A DNA stretch of 44,267 nucleotides from Oceanisphaera psychrotolerans (GCF_001870485.1 NZ_MDKE01000023.1:1-44267); one strand, 5' to 3'; shown: positions 9,501 to 18,824, numbered from the stretch's first letter. The notes: generated by a model from the letters alone, not told the origin. Numbers and translations: made by a program.

Positions 9501-9967
9501 AGTACCTGATCCACCGCCCGGTAGCCGGCCTGTTCCAGTCGGCTGCGCAGGGCGTGCAGGTCCAGCTTGTCGCCGGTGCGCAGCAGCAGGCTGTTCTGTT
9601 CCAGCCAGTCGCGCGGCGGCGTGCGCAGCATCAGGGTGGTCACCGGAGCAATCAGCAGCCCGCGCTTCAGCGCCGGCAGCCCGTACAGGGTTTCCAGCCG
9701 CTGGGAGATGATGTCCTGATGGGGCGAAAACTGATCGTAGGGCAGGGTTTCCCAGTCCGGGAACAGCGCCACCGGCAGCGTCTCGTCGGCCAGCAGATGA
9801 CGTACCTCCTGCTCCAGACGCAGGGCGGTGGGGGTGTCGGGCACCACCAGCAGCACCAGTTGCTGCTGCTGTCTGACCTGTTCGGCGATGGCCAGCGCCA
9901 GGCTGCTGCCAATCAGCTGGCCCAGGCTGGCTCGGGGACGGGGAGTGGGGCTGGGAATCTGTATCAT
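6531..9967 (-). CDS. mfd: Transcription-repair coupling factor Mfd, with a -1 frameshift
   Basis: The combined reading is 1145 aa, the normal Mfd length (about 1150). It has an N-terminal UvrB-like region, the RNA-polymerase interaction domain, a helicase core with Walker A GDVGFGKT (residues about 625-632) and DEEH box, then motifs including LTATPIPRTLNMAM and the C-terminal TRCF domain. Mfd displaces stalled RNA polymerase and recruits UvrA to damaged template strands. The frame breaks near 7745 (about residue 741): after QIK the expected AAGGCGCTGCG reads AAGCGCTGCG, one G short. Restoring it joins the halves exactly at ALRADVDILTLTA. The start (ATG 9967) overlaps the stop of the PilZ-like gene in an ATGA, implying translational coupling. 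A sequencing error is more likely than a true null; see findings. Confidence 0.93.
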
Positions 9968-10560
9968 GGTCGTGATGCGTCGTCCTGTTGGGCGCGGCGT
10001 TCGGCACGGGCCTTGAGTTGTTTGGCCTGCAGTTGCAGGCTGGCGCGGATCAGGGCATCTCTGTCCTGTTCGCGCAGGGCGATAAAGTCGCAGCGGTACT
10101 GTTCCGGCTCGGCCCCGGCATGGATTTCACCATAGCCGTACACCGCCACCGACAGTTCCGGCAGAAAGAGTTTGCAGCGCATCCGGCTGGCTTCGGCCAG
10201 CGGCTGTGGTGACGAGAAGGTGAAGCCGCCCCCGCCCAGGCTCAGGGTCTGGTGGCGATGTTCGGGGGTGTCCTGTCCCGCCAGCACATAGCTCAGTACC
10301 AGATCGATTTTACGGGACTGCTGGTTGATGATTTCCACCAGCTCGTTGGCATGTTCGTCCAGATTACGCAGCAGCCGGGCATTATTGGTATCGATGCGGG
10401 TCACTTCACTGATAAGCTTGAACGGCGCGGGGATCTCCGCCTCCAGGGCGTCCGCGTCGGGCACCGTTTCGCCATCGGTAAGGGGGATCAGGTTGACCTG
10501 AGCCTGGTAGTCGATGCTGAAATAAGGGTCTGCCATCATTCGCTGCTCTTGTTGCGCCAT
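9964..10560 (-). CDS. PilZ-domain-like protein
   Basis: Up to 198 aa (a second start is possible at 10539, MMADPYF). The C-terminal half contains TLSLGGGGFTF, resembling the (D/N)xSxxG motif of c-di-GMP-binding PilZ domains, followed by beta-rich sequence and a charged helical tail. The upstream RxxxR motif is not clear, so c-di-GMP binding is uncertain. The N-terminal half is a separate, mostly helical region, perhaps a YcgR-N-like or unknown domain. The stop overlaps the mfd start (ATGA), so the two are co-transcribed. It diverges from lolC across 68 bp that contain a perfect inverted repeat (10579-10591). Confidence 0.6.
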   Translation of the reverse strand: MAQQEQRMMADPYFSIDYQAQVNLIPLTDGETVPDADALEAEIPAPFKLISEVTRIDTNNARLLRNLDEHANELVEIINQQSRKIDLVLSYVLAGQDTPEHRHQTLSLGGGGFTFSSPQPLAEASRMRCKLFLPELSVAVYGYGEIHAGAEPEQYRCDFIALREQDRDALIRASLQLQAKQLKARAERRAQQDDASRP

Positions 10561-10578
10561 TCACAAGGCTTTATTATT

Positions 10579-10591
10579 CCGCAACTTGCGG
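10579..10591. promoter_or_regulatory. Candidate operator palindrome between PilZ-like gene and lolC
   Basis: CCGCAA-C-TTGCGG is a perfect 6-bp inverted repeat with a 1-nt centre in the 68-bp gap between divergent genes. It could be a repressor or activator site, or a short hairpin. No known regulator consensus was recognised. Confidence 0.3.
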
Positions 10592-10628
10592 GTGACGTAA
10601 AACCCTTTAAAAAACGGATGATTACACC

Positions 10629-11840
10629 ATGTTTCAACCCCTGACGTTGATGTTGGGTCTGCGCTATGCCGGCGCCCGGGGGCGGCGCAGCTTCGCTTCC
10701 TTCGTTTCCGGCTTCTCCACCATCGGTATTCTGCTGGGGGTCGCCGCCCTGATCCTGGTGTCGGCGGTGATGAACGGCTTCGAGCAGCAGATGAAAGATC
10801 GCATGCTCGGGGTCATTCCCCATGCCCTGGTCACCAACGACCAGCGCCGGCTCGCAGAGCCGGGCCAGTACCGCGAGGTGTTTGCCCACAGCGAGGTGGT
10901 GACCGCCGCCGAACCCTTCATCAGCGCCGAGGCCATGGTGCAGGGGCCGGGGCACCTGACCGGGGTGGAGCTGTACGGCGTGGACCCCAGCAGCCGCCAC
11001 GACAGGTTGCTGCAAGGGCTGGATGCGCGCACCCGGGAATATTTCGAATATCTGCCCTATGGCCTGGTGATGGGCGCCGGTGTGGCGCGCAGCCTGGGGG
11101 TGGTGCCCGGCGATCAGGTGCGGGTAACGGTGACCGAGGGCAGCCGTTTTACCCCCCTGGGTCGGGTGCCGAGCCAGCGACTCTTTACCCTGGTGGGCAC
11201 CTTCAGCACCGGTAACGACGTGGACGGTCAGCTGGTGCTGGCCCGGCTCGACGATGCCGCCCGCCTGCTGCGCTACTCCGAAGGCCAGGCCTCGGGTCTG
11301 CGGTTGTGGCTGGATGACCCCTTTCAGCTTGATCACCTGCCGGCGTTGCCACAAGGCCTGAAATTTGAAACCTGGCAGCATAGCCGGGGCGAGCTGTTTC
11401 AGGCGGTGGCGATGGAAAAGCGGCTGATGAGCCTGATGCTGGCGCTGATCATCCTGGTGGCGGCCTTCAATATTCTTTCTGCCATGGTGATGGTGGTGAC
11501 CGACAAGGAAGCCGAAATCGCCATGCTGCAAACCCTGGGCCTGAGCCGTTACCGGGTGATGGCGGTGTTCATGATCCAGGGTGGTTTCAGCGGGGTGCTG
11601 GGCAGCCTGCTGGGGTTTGCGCTGGGCCTGCTGCTGAGCCTGAACCTGGACGGGGTGCTCAACCTGCTGGGCATCAATTTCTATTCCGCCGCCGGTGGCA
11701 GCCAGCTGCCGGTGTTGCTGTTGCCCGGGCAACTGTTCATGGTGTTGTTTTCCACTTTATTACTGTGCGTACTGGCCAGCCTTTATCCGGCCTGGCGGGC
11801 ATCACGGGTTCATCCAGCCGAGGCATTGCGTTATGAGTAA
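10629..11840 (+). CDS. lolC: Lipoprotein-releasing ABC transporter permease LolC
   Basis: 403 aa, the normal length. The N-terminal cytosolic stretch and first membrane helix (SFVSGFSTIGILLGVAALI) are followed by SAVMNGFEQQM, a signature of LolC/LolE. A large periplasmic region comes next, then three C-terminal membrane helices and the FtsX-family ending YPAWRASRVHPAEALRYE. LolC with LolD and LolE extracts outer-membrane lipoproteins from the inner membrane and passes them to LolA; LolC provides the LolA-binding hook. It is the first gene of a tightly packed lolCDE operon; its stop overlaps the lolD start by 8 bp. Confidence 0.93.
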   Translation: MFQPLTLMLGLRYAGARGRRSFASFVSGFSTIGILLGVAALILVSAVMNGFEQQMKDRMLGVIPHALVTNDQRRLAEPGQYREVFAHSEVVTAAEPFISAEAMVQGPGHLTGVELYGVDPSSRHDRLLQGLDARTREYFEYLPYGLVMGAGVARSLGVVPGDQVRVTVTEGSRFTPLGRVPSQRLFTLVGTFSTGNDVDGQLVLARLDDAARLLRYSEGQASGLRLWLDDPFQLDHLPALPQGLKFETWQHSRGELFQAVAMEKRLMSLMLALIILVAAFNILSAMVMVVTDKEAEIAMLQTLGLSRYRVMAVFMIQGGFSGVLGSLLGFALGLLLSLNLDGVLNLLGINFYSAAGGSQLPVLLLPGQLFMVLFSTLLLCVLASLYPAWRASRVHPAEALRYE

Positions 11841-12531
11841 CCCCCTGTTAGTGGTCGAAAATCTGGGTAAAACCCATCAGGACGGGGCGCAGCCGGTCAC
11901 CATACTGGATGGCGTCAGCCTGACGTTGGCCGCCGGCGAAAGCCTGGCGGTGGTGGGCAGTTCCGGTTCGGGCAAGAGCACTCTGCTGCATCTGCTCGGC
12001 AGCCTGGACGCCCCCACTCAGGGCCGGGTGCTGGTGGAAGGGGAAGATGTGCATCATTTATCGGCGCGTACCCAGGCCCGCTTTCGCAACCAGAAGCTGG
12101 GCTTCGTCTATCAGTTCCATCATCTGCTGGGCGAGTTCAGTGCCCTGGAAAACGCCGCCATGCCGTTGCTGATCGCCGGCCGGCCGGTGAACGAGGCCAG
12201 GGAGCGGGCCGAGGCCCTGCTGACGCGGGTCGGGCTGGGGCATCGGCTGGATCACCGGCCTGCGGCGCTGTCCGGCGGCGAGCGTCAGCGGGTGGCCATT
12301 GCCCGGGCGCTGGTCAACAACCCGCGGCTGGTGCTGGCCGATGAGCCCACCGGCAACCTGGATGCCCACAGCGCCGCCGAGGTGTTTGCCCTGCTGGCCG
12401 AACTGCAGAGCGAGCTGGGCACCGGCCTGGTGGTGGTGACCCACGATCTGGCGCTGGCGGCCCGGCTCGATCGGCAGTGCCGGTTGGTGGATGGCCGTCT
12501 GGTTGACAGCCGGCAGCAGGAGCAAGGCTGA
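11833..12531 (+). CDS. lolD: Lipoprotein-releasing ABC transporter ATPase LolD
   Basis: 232 aa from an ATG at 11833 inside the end of lolC. Walker A is GSSGSGKST (42-50), the ABC signature is LSGGERQRVAIARAL, and Walker B is LVLADEPTGNLD, followed by the H-loop VVVTHD. GNLD after Walker B is typical of the LolD/MacB/FtsE group. It is a cytosolic ATPase that drives LolCE. Its TGA overlaps the ATG of lolE, so all three subunits should be made together. Confidence 0.95.
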   Translation: MSNPLLVVENLGKTHQDGAQPVTILDGVSLTLAAGESLAVVGSSGSGKSTLLHLLGSLDAPTQGRVLVEGEDVHHLSARTQARFRNQKLGFVYQFHHLLGEFSALENAAMPLLIAGRPVNEARERAEALLTRVGLGHRLDHRPAALSGGERQRVAIARALVNNPRLVLADEPTGNLDAHSAAEVFALLAELQSELGTGLVVVTHDLALAARLDRQCRLVDGRLVDSRQQEQG

Positions 12532-13772
12532 TGTTTCGTCCGTTAAGTGTCTTTCTGGGCTGGCGCTTCAGCCGGGCCCGGCGACGCAATCGCTTTATTT
12601 CCTTTATTTCGGTGGCCTCGATTCTGGGCATCGCCATCGGGGTCGGCGCGCTGATCCTGGGGTTGTCGGCGATGAACGGTTTCGAGCGCGAGCTGGAAAA
12701 CCGCATCCTGTCGGTGCTGCCTCACGGCCAGTTGCGGGCCGCCGAGGGGCCGGTCGAAGGCTGGCGCGACATGGTCAGCGAAATGGAATCGGCACCGGGT
12801 ATTCTGGCGGTATCGCCCTATGTGCCGCTGGAAGGGCTGCTCAGCAAGGGTGATAAGCTGAAGGCGGTGCAACTGCAGGGGGTGATACCGGAGCAGGAGG
12901 CGAAGGTGTCCGAGCTGTCGCCCTATCTCGGCGGTGCCAGCCTGGCTGTGCTGAAGCCCGGCGAGCGGAGTCTGGTGCTGGGCAAGGCCATCGCCGACCA
13001 GCTTGGGCTGGCCGTGGGGGAGCGGGTGTCGTTGCTGCTGCCGGCGCCGGGCAGCCAGGGGTTTGGTTCTCCCCGGCGGCAAAGCTTTACCCTGGTGGCG
13101 GTGCTGAATCTGGGCGGCCAGCTCGATACCGTACTGGGTTATACCCATCTGCAGGACGCCCAGGAGCTGAAAGAGCTGAATGATGCCATCTCCGGTTTTC
13201 ATCTGCGGGTGAATGAGGTGCTGGCGGCCGACCGCCTGACCATGAACGCCGCCATGGGGCTGCCGGCGCCGTTTTATGTGAGCAGCTGGATGGAAAGCCA
13301 GGGCAATATCTACCGGGATATTCAGCTGGTGCGCACCCTGATGATAGTGGTGCTGCTGCTGGTGATGGCGGTGGCCAGTTTCAACATCGTCTCGACCCTG
13401 GTGATGGCGGTGAACGAGAAGAAGGGTGACATCGCCATCCTCAAGACCATGGGCGCGGGACCCTGGCAGATCCGCGGCGCCTTCATGGTACAGGGCATGC
13501 TCAACGGCGTGACCGGGGTGCTGATTGGCGGTGCCCTGGGGCTGCTGCTGGCGACCCGGCTGTCGGAGCTGGTGGCCGGTTACGAGCGGTTGAGCGGCCA
13601 TCAGCTGCTTAACCCGGAGGTATACTTCATCGACTTCATCCCCACCGAGTTTCACTGGGCGGATCTGTGGCTGGTGACCGGTTCGGCGCTGACCCTGATC
13701 TTCATCGCCACCCTCTATCCGGCCTGGCGCGCCGGCAAGCTGCTGCCGAGGCAGTTGCTGGGAGAAGCGTAA
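12531..13772 (+). CDS. lolE: Lipoprotein-releasing ABC transporter permease LolE
   Basis: 413 aa. It has the same architecture as LolC: first helix within FISVASILGIAIGVGALIL, LSAMNGFERELENRI, a large periplasmic domain, three C-terminal helices and the FtsX-like ending TLYPAWRAGKLLPRQLLGE. It pairs with LolC in the LolCDE complex and binds the lipoprotein substrate. LolE is assigned rather than a second LolC because it is the distal permease of the operon, as in E. coli. No gene follows on this strand; the next genes converge. Confidence 0.92.
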   Translation: MFRPLSVFLGWRFSRARRRNRFISFISVASILGIAIGVGALILGLSAMNGFERELENRILSVLPHGQLRAAEGPVEGWRDMVSEMESAPGILAVSPYVPLEGLLSKGDKLKAVQLQGVIPEQEAKVSELSPYLGGASLAVLKPGERSLVLGKAIADQLGLAVGERVSLLLPAPGSQGFGSPRRQSFTLVAVLNLGGQLDTVLGYTHLQDAQELKELNDAISGFHLRVNEVLAADRLTMNAAMGLPAPFYVSSWMESQGNIYRDIQLVRTLMIVVLLLVMAVASFNIVSTLVMAVNEKKGDIAILKTMGAGPWQIRGAFMVQGMLNGVTGVLIGGALGLLLATRLSELVAGYERLSGHQLLNPEVYFIDFIPTEFHWADLWLVTGSALTLIFIATLYPAWRAGKLLPRQLLGEA

Positions 13773-13800
13773 AAAACGGAGGGGGGATGATTCCCCCCTC
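13771..13800 (-). terminator. Terminator between lolE and the DUF2062 pair
   Basis: The 9-bp stem 13779-13787 (GAGGGGGGA) and 13792-13800 closes a TGAT loop. The A6 run at 13771-13776 gives a U tract on the minus strand, so it should terminate the leftward DUF2062 genes; the stem overlaps their stop codon. On the plus strand it lacks a T tract and would act weakly for lolE. Confidence 0.75.
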
Positions 13801-14305
13801 ACCGCTGATCGCGTCTTTCCTGCCTTAACTTCCACGCCAGTTGTACCTTCCAGCGCCAGCCCAGGCGGGTGATGACCCAGCCGAGCAGGGCGCTCGTCAG
13901 TCCCATCAGCAGGGTGCCGGTCAGCAGCGGTACCGCCATGGCCAGGGCTTCGTGCTCCAGGGAGCCGTTGAACACCAGTTCGGGGGTGCCCAGCAGCCAG
14001 GCGCCGAGCCGGTAGGCGAAGTAGAACATCGGGGCCAGGGTGAGCGGGTTGTTGACCCACACCATGGCGATGGCCAGCGGCAGATAGCCGCGAAACAGCA
14101 CGGCCAGGCCGATGGCCACCAGGGTATGCAAGGGCAGCGGCAGCCAGGCGGCAAAGAGACCGGCGGCGACGGCGACGGCGGCGGAGTGGCGGTTACAACA
14201 CCAGTAGTCGGGGTCGAGCAGGCGCTCGCCGAACAGGGCCAGCACCCGGTGTTCGCGCAGGGTTTCCTGGCTTGGCATCCGGTTCCGCAACCATTGGCGC
14301 AGCAT
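13799..14305 (-). CDS. DUF2062 membrane protein (second of a tandem pair)
   Basis: 168 aa from an ATG at 14305 that overlaps the stop of the preceding paralogue (TGATG). Membrane helices occur in the middle and near the end. NRHSAAVAVAAGLFAAWLPLPLHT and the NNPLTLAPMFYFAYRLG stretch are the conserved DUF2062 core, shared almost residue for residue with the upstream gene. The function is unknown; the protein should sit in the inner membrane. The frame is open to 14356, but the overlap start is favoured by spacing and by homology of MLRQWLRNRMPS with the start of the partner. Confidence 0.75.
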   Translation of the reverse strand: MLRQWLRNRMPSQETLREHRVLALFGERLLDPDYWCCNRHSAAVAVAAGLFAAWLPLPLHTLVAIGLAVLFRGYLPLAIAMVWVNNPLTLAPMFYFAYRLGAWLLGTPELVFNGSLEHEALAMAVPLLTGTLLMGLTSALLGWVITRLGWRWKVQLAWKLRQERRDQR

Positions 14306-14817
14306 CAGCGCCCCCGCCGGCGGAGTTTCCAGCGGCGGGAGACCGTCCAGCGCCATAGTCCGTGCATCACCATGAAACCGGTCGCGGAGCTGACCATCGC
14401 CATCACCCCGCAGCCCAGCAGAAAGGACGGGCCGGCATTGCTCATGGCGCTGCCAAGCCAGGTCAGACTCAGCTCAAAGTGCTGGTAATGGGGCGGTTTG
14501 TCGAGCAGAAAAGAACCGAGCCGGTAGGCAAAATAGAACATCGGCGGCATGGTCAGCGGGTTGGTCACCCAGACCAGCACCACCGATAACGGCAGGTTGA
14601 CCCTGAAGGTCATGGCCAGCACCGCGGCCAGTACCATCTGAAAGGGGATGGGCAGCCAGGCACAGCAGAGGCCGACGGCAAAGGCGCCGGCGGCCGAATG
14701 TCGGTTGAGATGCCACAGGTTGTTGTCGTGCAGTCTGCTGCCAAGCAGGCTCAGGTATTTATGATTTTTAATGGTGCCCGGGTCGGGCATCAGGCGTTTC
14801 AATGTCTTTTTTGGCAT
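14305..14817 (-). CDS. DUF2062 membrane protein (first of a tandem pair)
   Basis: 170 aa. The N-terminus is basic and cytosolic (MPKKTLKRLMPDPGTIKNH), then the DUF2062 core: NRHSAAGAFAVGLCCAW, a proline-rich turn, a second helix, TNPLTMPPMFYFAYRLG, and a final membrane segment before a very basic tail. The biochemical role is unknown. It starts 27 bp from comEC, with which it diverges. It is coupled to a paralogue immediately downstream, so this looks like an ancestral tandem duplication. Confidence 0.78.
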   Translation of the reverse strand: MPKKTLKRLMPDPGTIKNHKYLSLLGSRLHDNNLWHLNRHSAAGAFAVGLCCAWLPIPFQMVLAAVLAMTFRVNLPLSVVLVWVTNPLTMPPMFYFAYRLGSFLLDKPPHYQHFELSLTWLGSAMSNAGPSFLLGCGVMAMVSSATGFMVMHGLWRWTVSRRWKLRRRGR

Positions 14818-14844
14818 CTGTTCCAGGTCCGCAATACTTATCGG

Positions 14845-17046
14845 ATGGATAAGCGGCTGTTCTTCTTCTGCTTCGGCATCTCAACCATCATGATCTGGCC
14901 CTGGCTCCCCGGCTGGGACTGGTGGTTGCCGCTGGCCTGTTTAGGCTGGTTGTGTTGGCGGCCAAGGCCGGCAGTGGCCTGCCTGTTATTCGGGTTGGTC
15001 TGGGCGCTCTGCTACAGCCACTGGCAACTGAGCTGGCTGCAGGCTCCCGAGCTGTTCCAGCGCAGCCAGCTTATTGCCGGCACCGTAGACAGTGTTCAGC
15101 ACCGGGAAGGTGGCGCAAGTAGACTGATTGTCAGTCTGAAAAGCCTTAACGGTCAAGCACTTTCCCCCCGTCCGCGGGTGCTGTTGTCCTGGTATGGTGC
15201 AGACGAGGCGCCAGCCGCCGGGGATAATATCCAGTCGATCAGTCGGTTACAGCCTCCCCATGGCCTGCATAATCCTGGCAGCTTCAACAGTGCCCGCTGG
15301 CTGCTGGGGCAGGGGATCACGGCCCGGGGCTACCTGACCGGCACCCTGGAACATCAGGTTGCCACCCCCTCGCACCGGACCCGGCTGGTTCGCCATATTG
15401 AGGCCATGACCGCCGACTTGCCTGCGCGACGCTGGTTGCTGGCCCTGAGCGTGGGCGATCGCAGCGGCTTGGATCAAGCAGACTGGGACATGCTGCGGGG
15501 CCTGGGCGTGAGTCATCTGTTTGCCATTTCCGGCCTGCATATCGGGCTGGTGGCCGGGCTGGGCCTGCTGGCCGGGCGCCTGAGTGGCAGTCGGCTGCTG
15601 GCCGCGATACTGGCGGGAACGCTGGCGCTGGGGTATGCCTGGCTGGCGGGGTTTTCGGTGCCGACCCAGCGGGCGCTGCTGATGCTGTTGCTGTGGTTGG
15701 GCCTGTATTGCCGGGGGCGTTTCTGGAGCGGCCGGCGGCTGTTGTTGCTGACCATGACCCTGCTGCTGGCAGCCATGCCCTGGCTGGCGCTGGATCTGGG
15801 GTTCTGGTTGTCGGTGCTGGCGGTGGCGGCCTTGCTGGTGAGTGCCGGCTGGCTGGCGGGGCGCAGCCTGTGGCGGTTGCAACTGGGGCTGAGCCTGCTG
15901 TTGCTGCCGTTGATTATGCTGCTGTTCGGCGGCATCAGCTGGGCGTCGCTGCCGGTAAACATGCTGCTGATCCCCCTGTTTTCACTGCTGTTGATCCCGT
16001 TGCTACTGCTGGCCTGTCTGTTGCTGCTGCCGGTACCCGGGCTGGCCATGTTGGTCCTGCTGGGGCTGAATGCCCTGTTCGAACCGTTGATGGCCGCTCT
16101 GCACCGTCTGAATGACAGTTTGTCGCCCTGGCAGTCGCTGTCGGCTCTGGCGCAAGGGGGCTGGCTGTTGTTGTGGTTACTGATGCTGTCGGCGTTGCTG
16201 CCCCGCAGCCGTCAGGTGATGACGCTGGGGCTGTATCTGTTGCTGCTGAGCCTGCTGCCTCCGGCATCGCGTCCCCACTGGGAGGTGCGGATACTGGATG
16301 TGGGGCAGGGGCTGTCGGTGCTGGTGACTCAGGGCCGGCGGGCCTTGCTTTATGATACCGGTAACCGTTTCGATTCGGGCTTCAATATGGCCGATGGGGT
16401 GATATTGCCGTTGCTGACCCGGCTGGGCATCGATGAGCTCGACTATCTGGTGGTGAGTCACGACGACCGGGATCACAGCGGTAACCGGGATTATCTGGCC
16501 GCGACCCTGCCGGTGCAGCATCGCCGGGGGACCTGGCCGGACGGGCAGCATTGTCGTGCCGGACAGGTGGAAACCTGGGGGGACCTGACGTTGCGGGTGC
16601 TGTGGCCAGTCACCCCGAGTGGCCATCGCAACAACGACTCCTGTGTACTGCATATCGGTGATGGCCGGTTGTCGCTGCTGCTGACCGGGGACATCGAGGC
16701 GTTGGCGGAGCGGGGCCTGCTGGCCTCGGGGCGGCCGGTGGCGGCCCAGTTGTTGCTCAGCCCTCATCACGGTAGCCGCAGCTCCTCTACCGAGGCGTTC
16801 AACCGGGCGGTGGCACCGGACTGGGTGGTGCATACCGCCGGTTTTGCCAATCGCTGGGGCTTTCCGTCCCCCGAGGTGGTGGCTCGCTTCGAGCAGATGG
16901 GAGTATCCCAGTTGATCACCGGCGAACATGGCATGGTGCATCTGGTGGCGGAGGGAAAACGCTGGCGGCTGGTGGACGCCGGGCGCCCCGGCCCCTGGTA
17001 TCATCGGCTCGGTGCTTGGTTGAATGGCACTAAACCGTTAGAATAG
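14845..17046 (+). CDS. comEC: DNA uptake channel protein ComEC/Rec2
   Basis: 733 aa from MDKRLFFFCFG at 14845; the frame is open further upstream but that part overlaps the divergent DUF2062 gene. Order: short N-terminal helices, a soluble OB-like DUF4131 region, a Competence domain with many Leu-rich membrane helices (containing HLFAISGLHIGLVAGLG), then a C-terminal MBL domain beginning ILDVGQGLSVLV with SHDDRDHSG around 539-547. ComEC forms the inner-membrane pore for single-stranded DNA during natural transformation. The MBL domain is intact here, consistent with a nuclease role. It directly precedes msbA (27-bp gap), the same order as E. coli ycaI-msbA. Confidence 0.92.
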   Translation: MDKRLFFFCFGISTIMIWPWLPGWDWWLPLACLGWLCWRPRPAVACLLFGLVWALCYSHWQLSWLQAPELFQRSQLIAGTVDSVQHREGGASRLIVSLKSLNGQALSPRPRVLLSWYGADEAPAAGDNIQSISRLQPPHGLHNPGSFNSARWLLGQGITARGYLTGTLEHQVATPSHRTRLVRHIEAMTADLPARRWLLALSVGDRSGLDQADWDMLRGLGVSHLFAISGLHIGLVAGLGLLAGRLSGSRLLAAILAGTLALGYAWLAGFSVPTQRALLMLLLWLGLYCRGRFWSGRRLLLLTMTLLLAAMPWLALDLGFWLSVLAVAALLVSAGWLAGRSLWRLQLGLSLLLLPLIMLLFGGISWASLPVNMLLIPLFSLLLIPLLLLACLLLLPVPGLAMLVLLGLNALFEPLMAALHRLNDSLSPWQSLSALAQGGWLLLWLLMLSALLPRSRQVMTLGLYLLLLSLLPPASRPHWEVRILDVGQGLSVLVTQGRRALLYDTGNRFDSGFNMADGVILPLLTRLGIDELDYLVVSHDDRDHSGNRDYLAATLPVQHRRGTWPDGQHCRAGQVETWGDLTLRVLWPVTPSGHRNNDSCVLHIGDGRLSLLLTGDIEALAERGLLASGRPVAAQLLLSPHHGSRSSSTEAFNRAVAPDWVVHTAGFANRWGFPSPEVVARFEQMGVSQLITGEHGMVHLVAEGKRWRLVDAGRPGPWYHRLGAWLNGTKPLE

Positions 17047-17073
17047 CGCCTCGTTTTTCAAGGCAGAGACTTT

Positions 17074-18824
17074 ATGTCCCAAGATGCACACTCCTCGTCC
17101 TGGCCGGTGCTCAAGCGCCTGCTGGGTTATGTCAAGGAGCGCAAGCTCGGTCTGGTGGCCGCCATTATCGGCATGGCCGGCTATGCGGCCGTCGATACCA
17201 CCTTTGTCTATTCCATCAAGCCGCTGATCGACGAGGGACTCACCGGTCAGGATCCCGATGTACTGAAGTGGATGCCGTTGTTCGTGATTGGCATCGTATT
17301 TCTGCGCGGCGTCTGTACCTTTTTGTCCGGCTATTGCATGGCCTGGGTCGGCAACCATGTGGTGATGTCGCTGCAGCAGCAGGTGTTCGGCAAGCTGATG
17401 GCGATGCCGGTGGCGTTTTTCGACCGCAATAATAGCGGTAACCTGCTGTCCAAGGTGACCTACGATGCCTCCCAGGTGTCGTCGGCGGCCAGTTCGACCC
17501 TGGTGACCCTGGTGCGCGAAGGCGCCACCGTCATCGGCCTGCTGGGGCTGATGTTTTATCACTCCTGGCAGCTGTCGCTGATCTTCTTCGCGGTCGGCCC
17601 CGTGGTCGGGGTGATGATAGCGGTGATCAGCCGCCGCTTTCGGCGCCTCAGTCGCGGCATGCAGGACGCCATGGGCAACATCACCAGCAGTACCGAACAG
17701 ATGCTGAAGGGCCACAAGGAAGTGCTGATGTTCAACGGCCAGCAGGTGGAGTCGGGTCGTTTTCAGCGGGTCAGCAATGCGGTGCGGCAGCAGAACATGA
17801 AGATGGTGGCGGCGGACTCCATCGGCACGCCGCTGGTGCAGGTGATCGCCTCCAGTGCCCTGGCCATCCTGTTGTACGTGTCTACTTTCGACAACATTCA
17901 GGACCAGCTGACTCCCGGCACTTTTACCGTGATTGTCACCTCCATGATGATGCTGATGCGGCCGCTGAAGAGCCTGACCCAGGTCAATGCCTCCTACCAG
18001 CGCGGTATCGCCGCCTGTCAGAGCCTGTTCGGCCTGATCGACAGCGAAGGCGAGCAGGATACGGGCACCCGGCCTTTGGACCGGGCGCAGGGCCGCCTCG
18101 AATTCGATCGGGTCACCTTTACCTATCCCACCAAGGAAAATGCGGCGTTGAAGGAGGTCAGCTTTACCCTCGAGCCCGGCAAGACCATCGCGCTGGTGGG
18201 GCGTTCCGGCTCCGGCAAGAGCACCATCGCCAGCCTGCTGACCCGTTTCTACGATATCGATGACGGTGAAATCCGCCTCGATGGCGTGGATTTGCGCGAA
18301 TACCGCCTGAGCGACCTGCGCCGCCAGTTTGCGCTGGTGTCCCAGCAGGTACACCTGTTCAACGACACCATCGCCAACAACATCGCCTATGCGGCCGAAG
18401 GCGAGTATAGCCGCGAGCAGATTATCGCGGCCGCGAAAGTGGCCTATGCGGATGAATTCATCAACAAGCTGGATCAGGGCTACGACACCATCATCGGCGA
18501 GAACGGCGCCAGCCTGTCCGGTGGCCAGCGTCAGCGTATCGCCATCGCCCGGGCGCTGCTGCGCAATGCGCCGTTGTTGATCCTGGACGAAGCCACCTCG
18601 CGCTGGATACCGAGTCGGAGCGCCATATTCAGGCGGCGCTGGATGCCCTGCGCAAGGACAGAACCGCGCTGGTGATTGCTCACCGATTGTCCACCATCGA
18701 AAGTGCCGACGAGATCCTGGTGATCGACGAAGGCCGGGTGGTGGAGCGGGGCTCTCACCTCGAACTGCTCGAACAGCAGGGCGTTTATGCCCAGCTCAGA
18801 AGCATCCAGTACGGCGAGGGCTGA
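17074..18824 (+). CDS. msbA: Lipid A flippase MsbA, with a -1 frameshift
   Basis: The combined reading is 583 aa (E. coli 582). Six membrane helices occupy the N-terminal half, then the nucleotide-binding domain with Walker [10 protein letters not shown] (376-384), signature [16 protein letters not shown] and Walker [10 protein letters not shown]. MsbA flips lipid A-core across the inner membrane and is essential. The frame breaks at 18600/18601 (about residue 509): DEATS should continue [11 protein letters not shown], but TCGGCGCTG reads TCGCGCTG, one G short. The remaining NBD, with the H-loop [13 protein letters not shown], is intact in the next frame to the TGA at 18822-18824, which overlaps the lpxK ATG. 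Since msbA is essential, a sequencing error is the likeliest explanation. Confidence 0.93.

Noticed and set aside
5081-10135. Long plus-strand frames opposite the FAD oxidoreductase and mfd genes
   Set aside because: They are mirror frames of high-GC coding DNA, with Gln/His/Val/Gly-rich translations and no family motifs, while the minus-strand proteins are recognised families.
10536-14060. Long minus-strand frames opposite lolCDE (398 and 505 aa)
   Set aside because: His/Gln-rich mirror translations of lolC and lolE; the plus-strand products are conserved end to end.
18590-18610. Programmed -1 frameshift in msbA, mfd or guaA
   Set aside because: No slippery heptamer or stimulatory structure at the sites, and these families are read in a single frame in all organisms I know; one base is simply missing.
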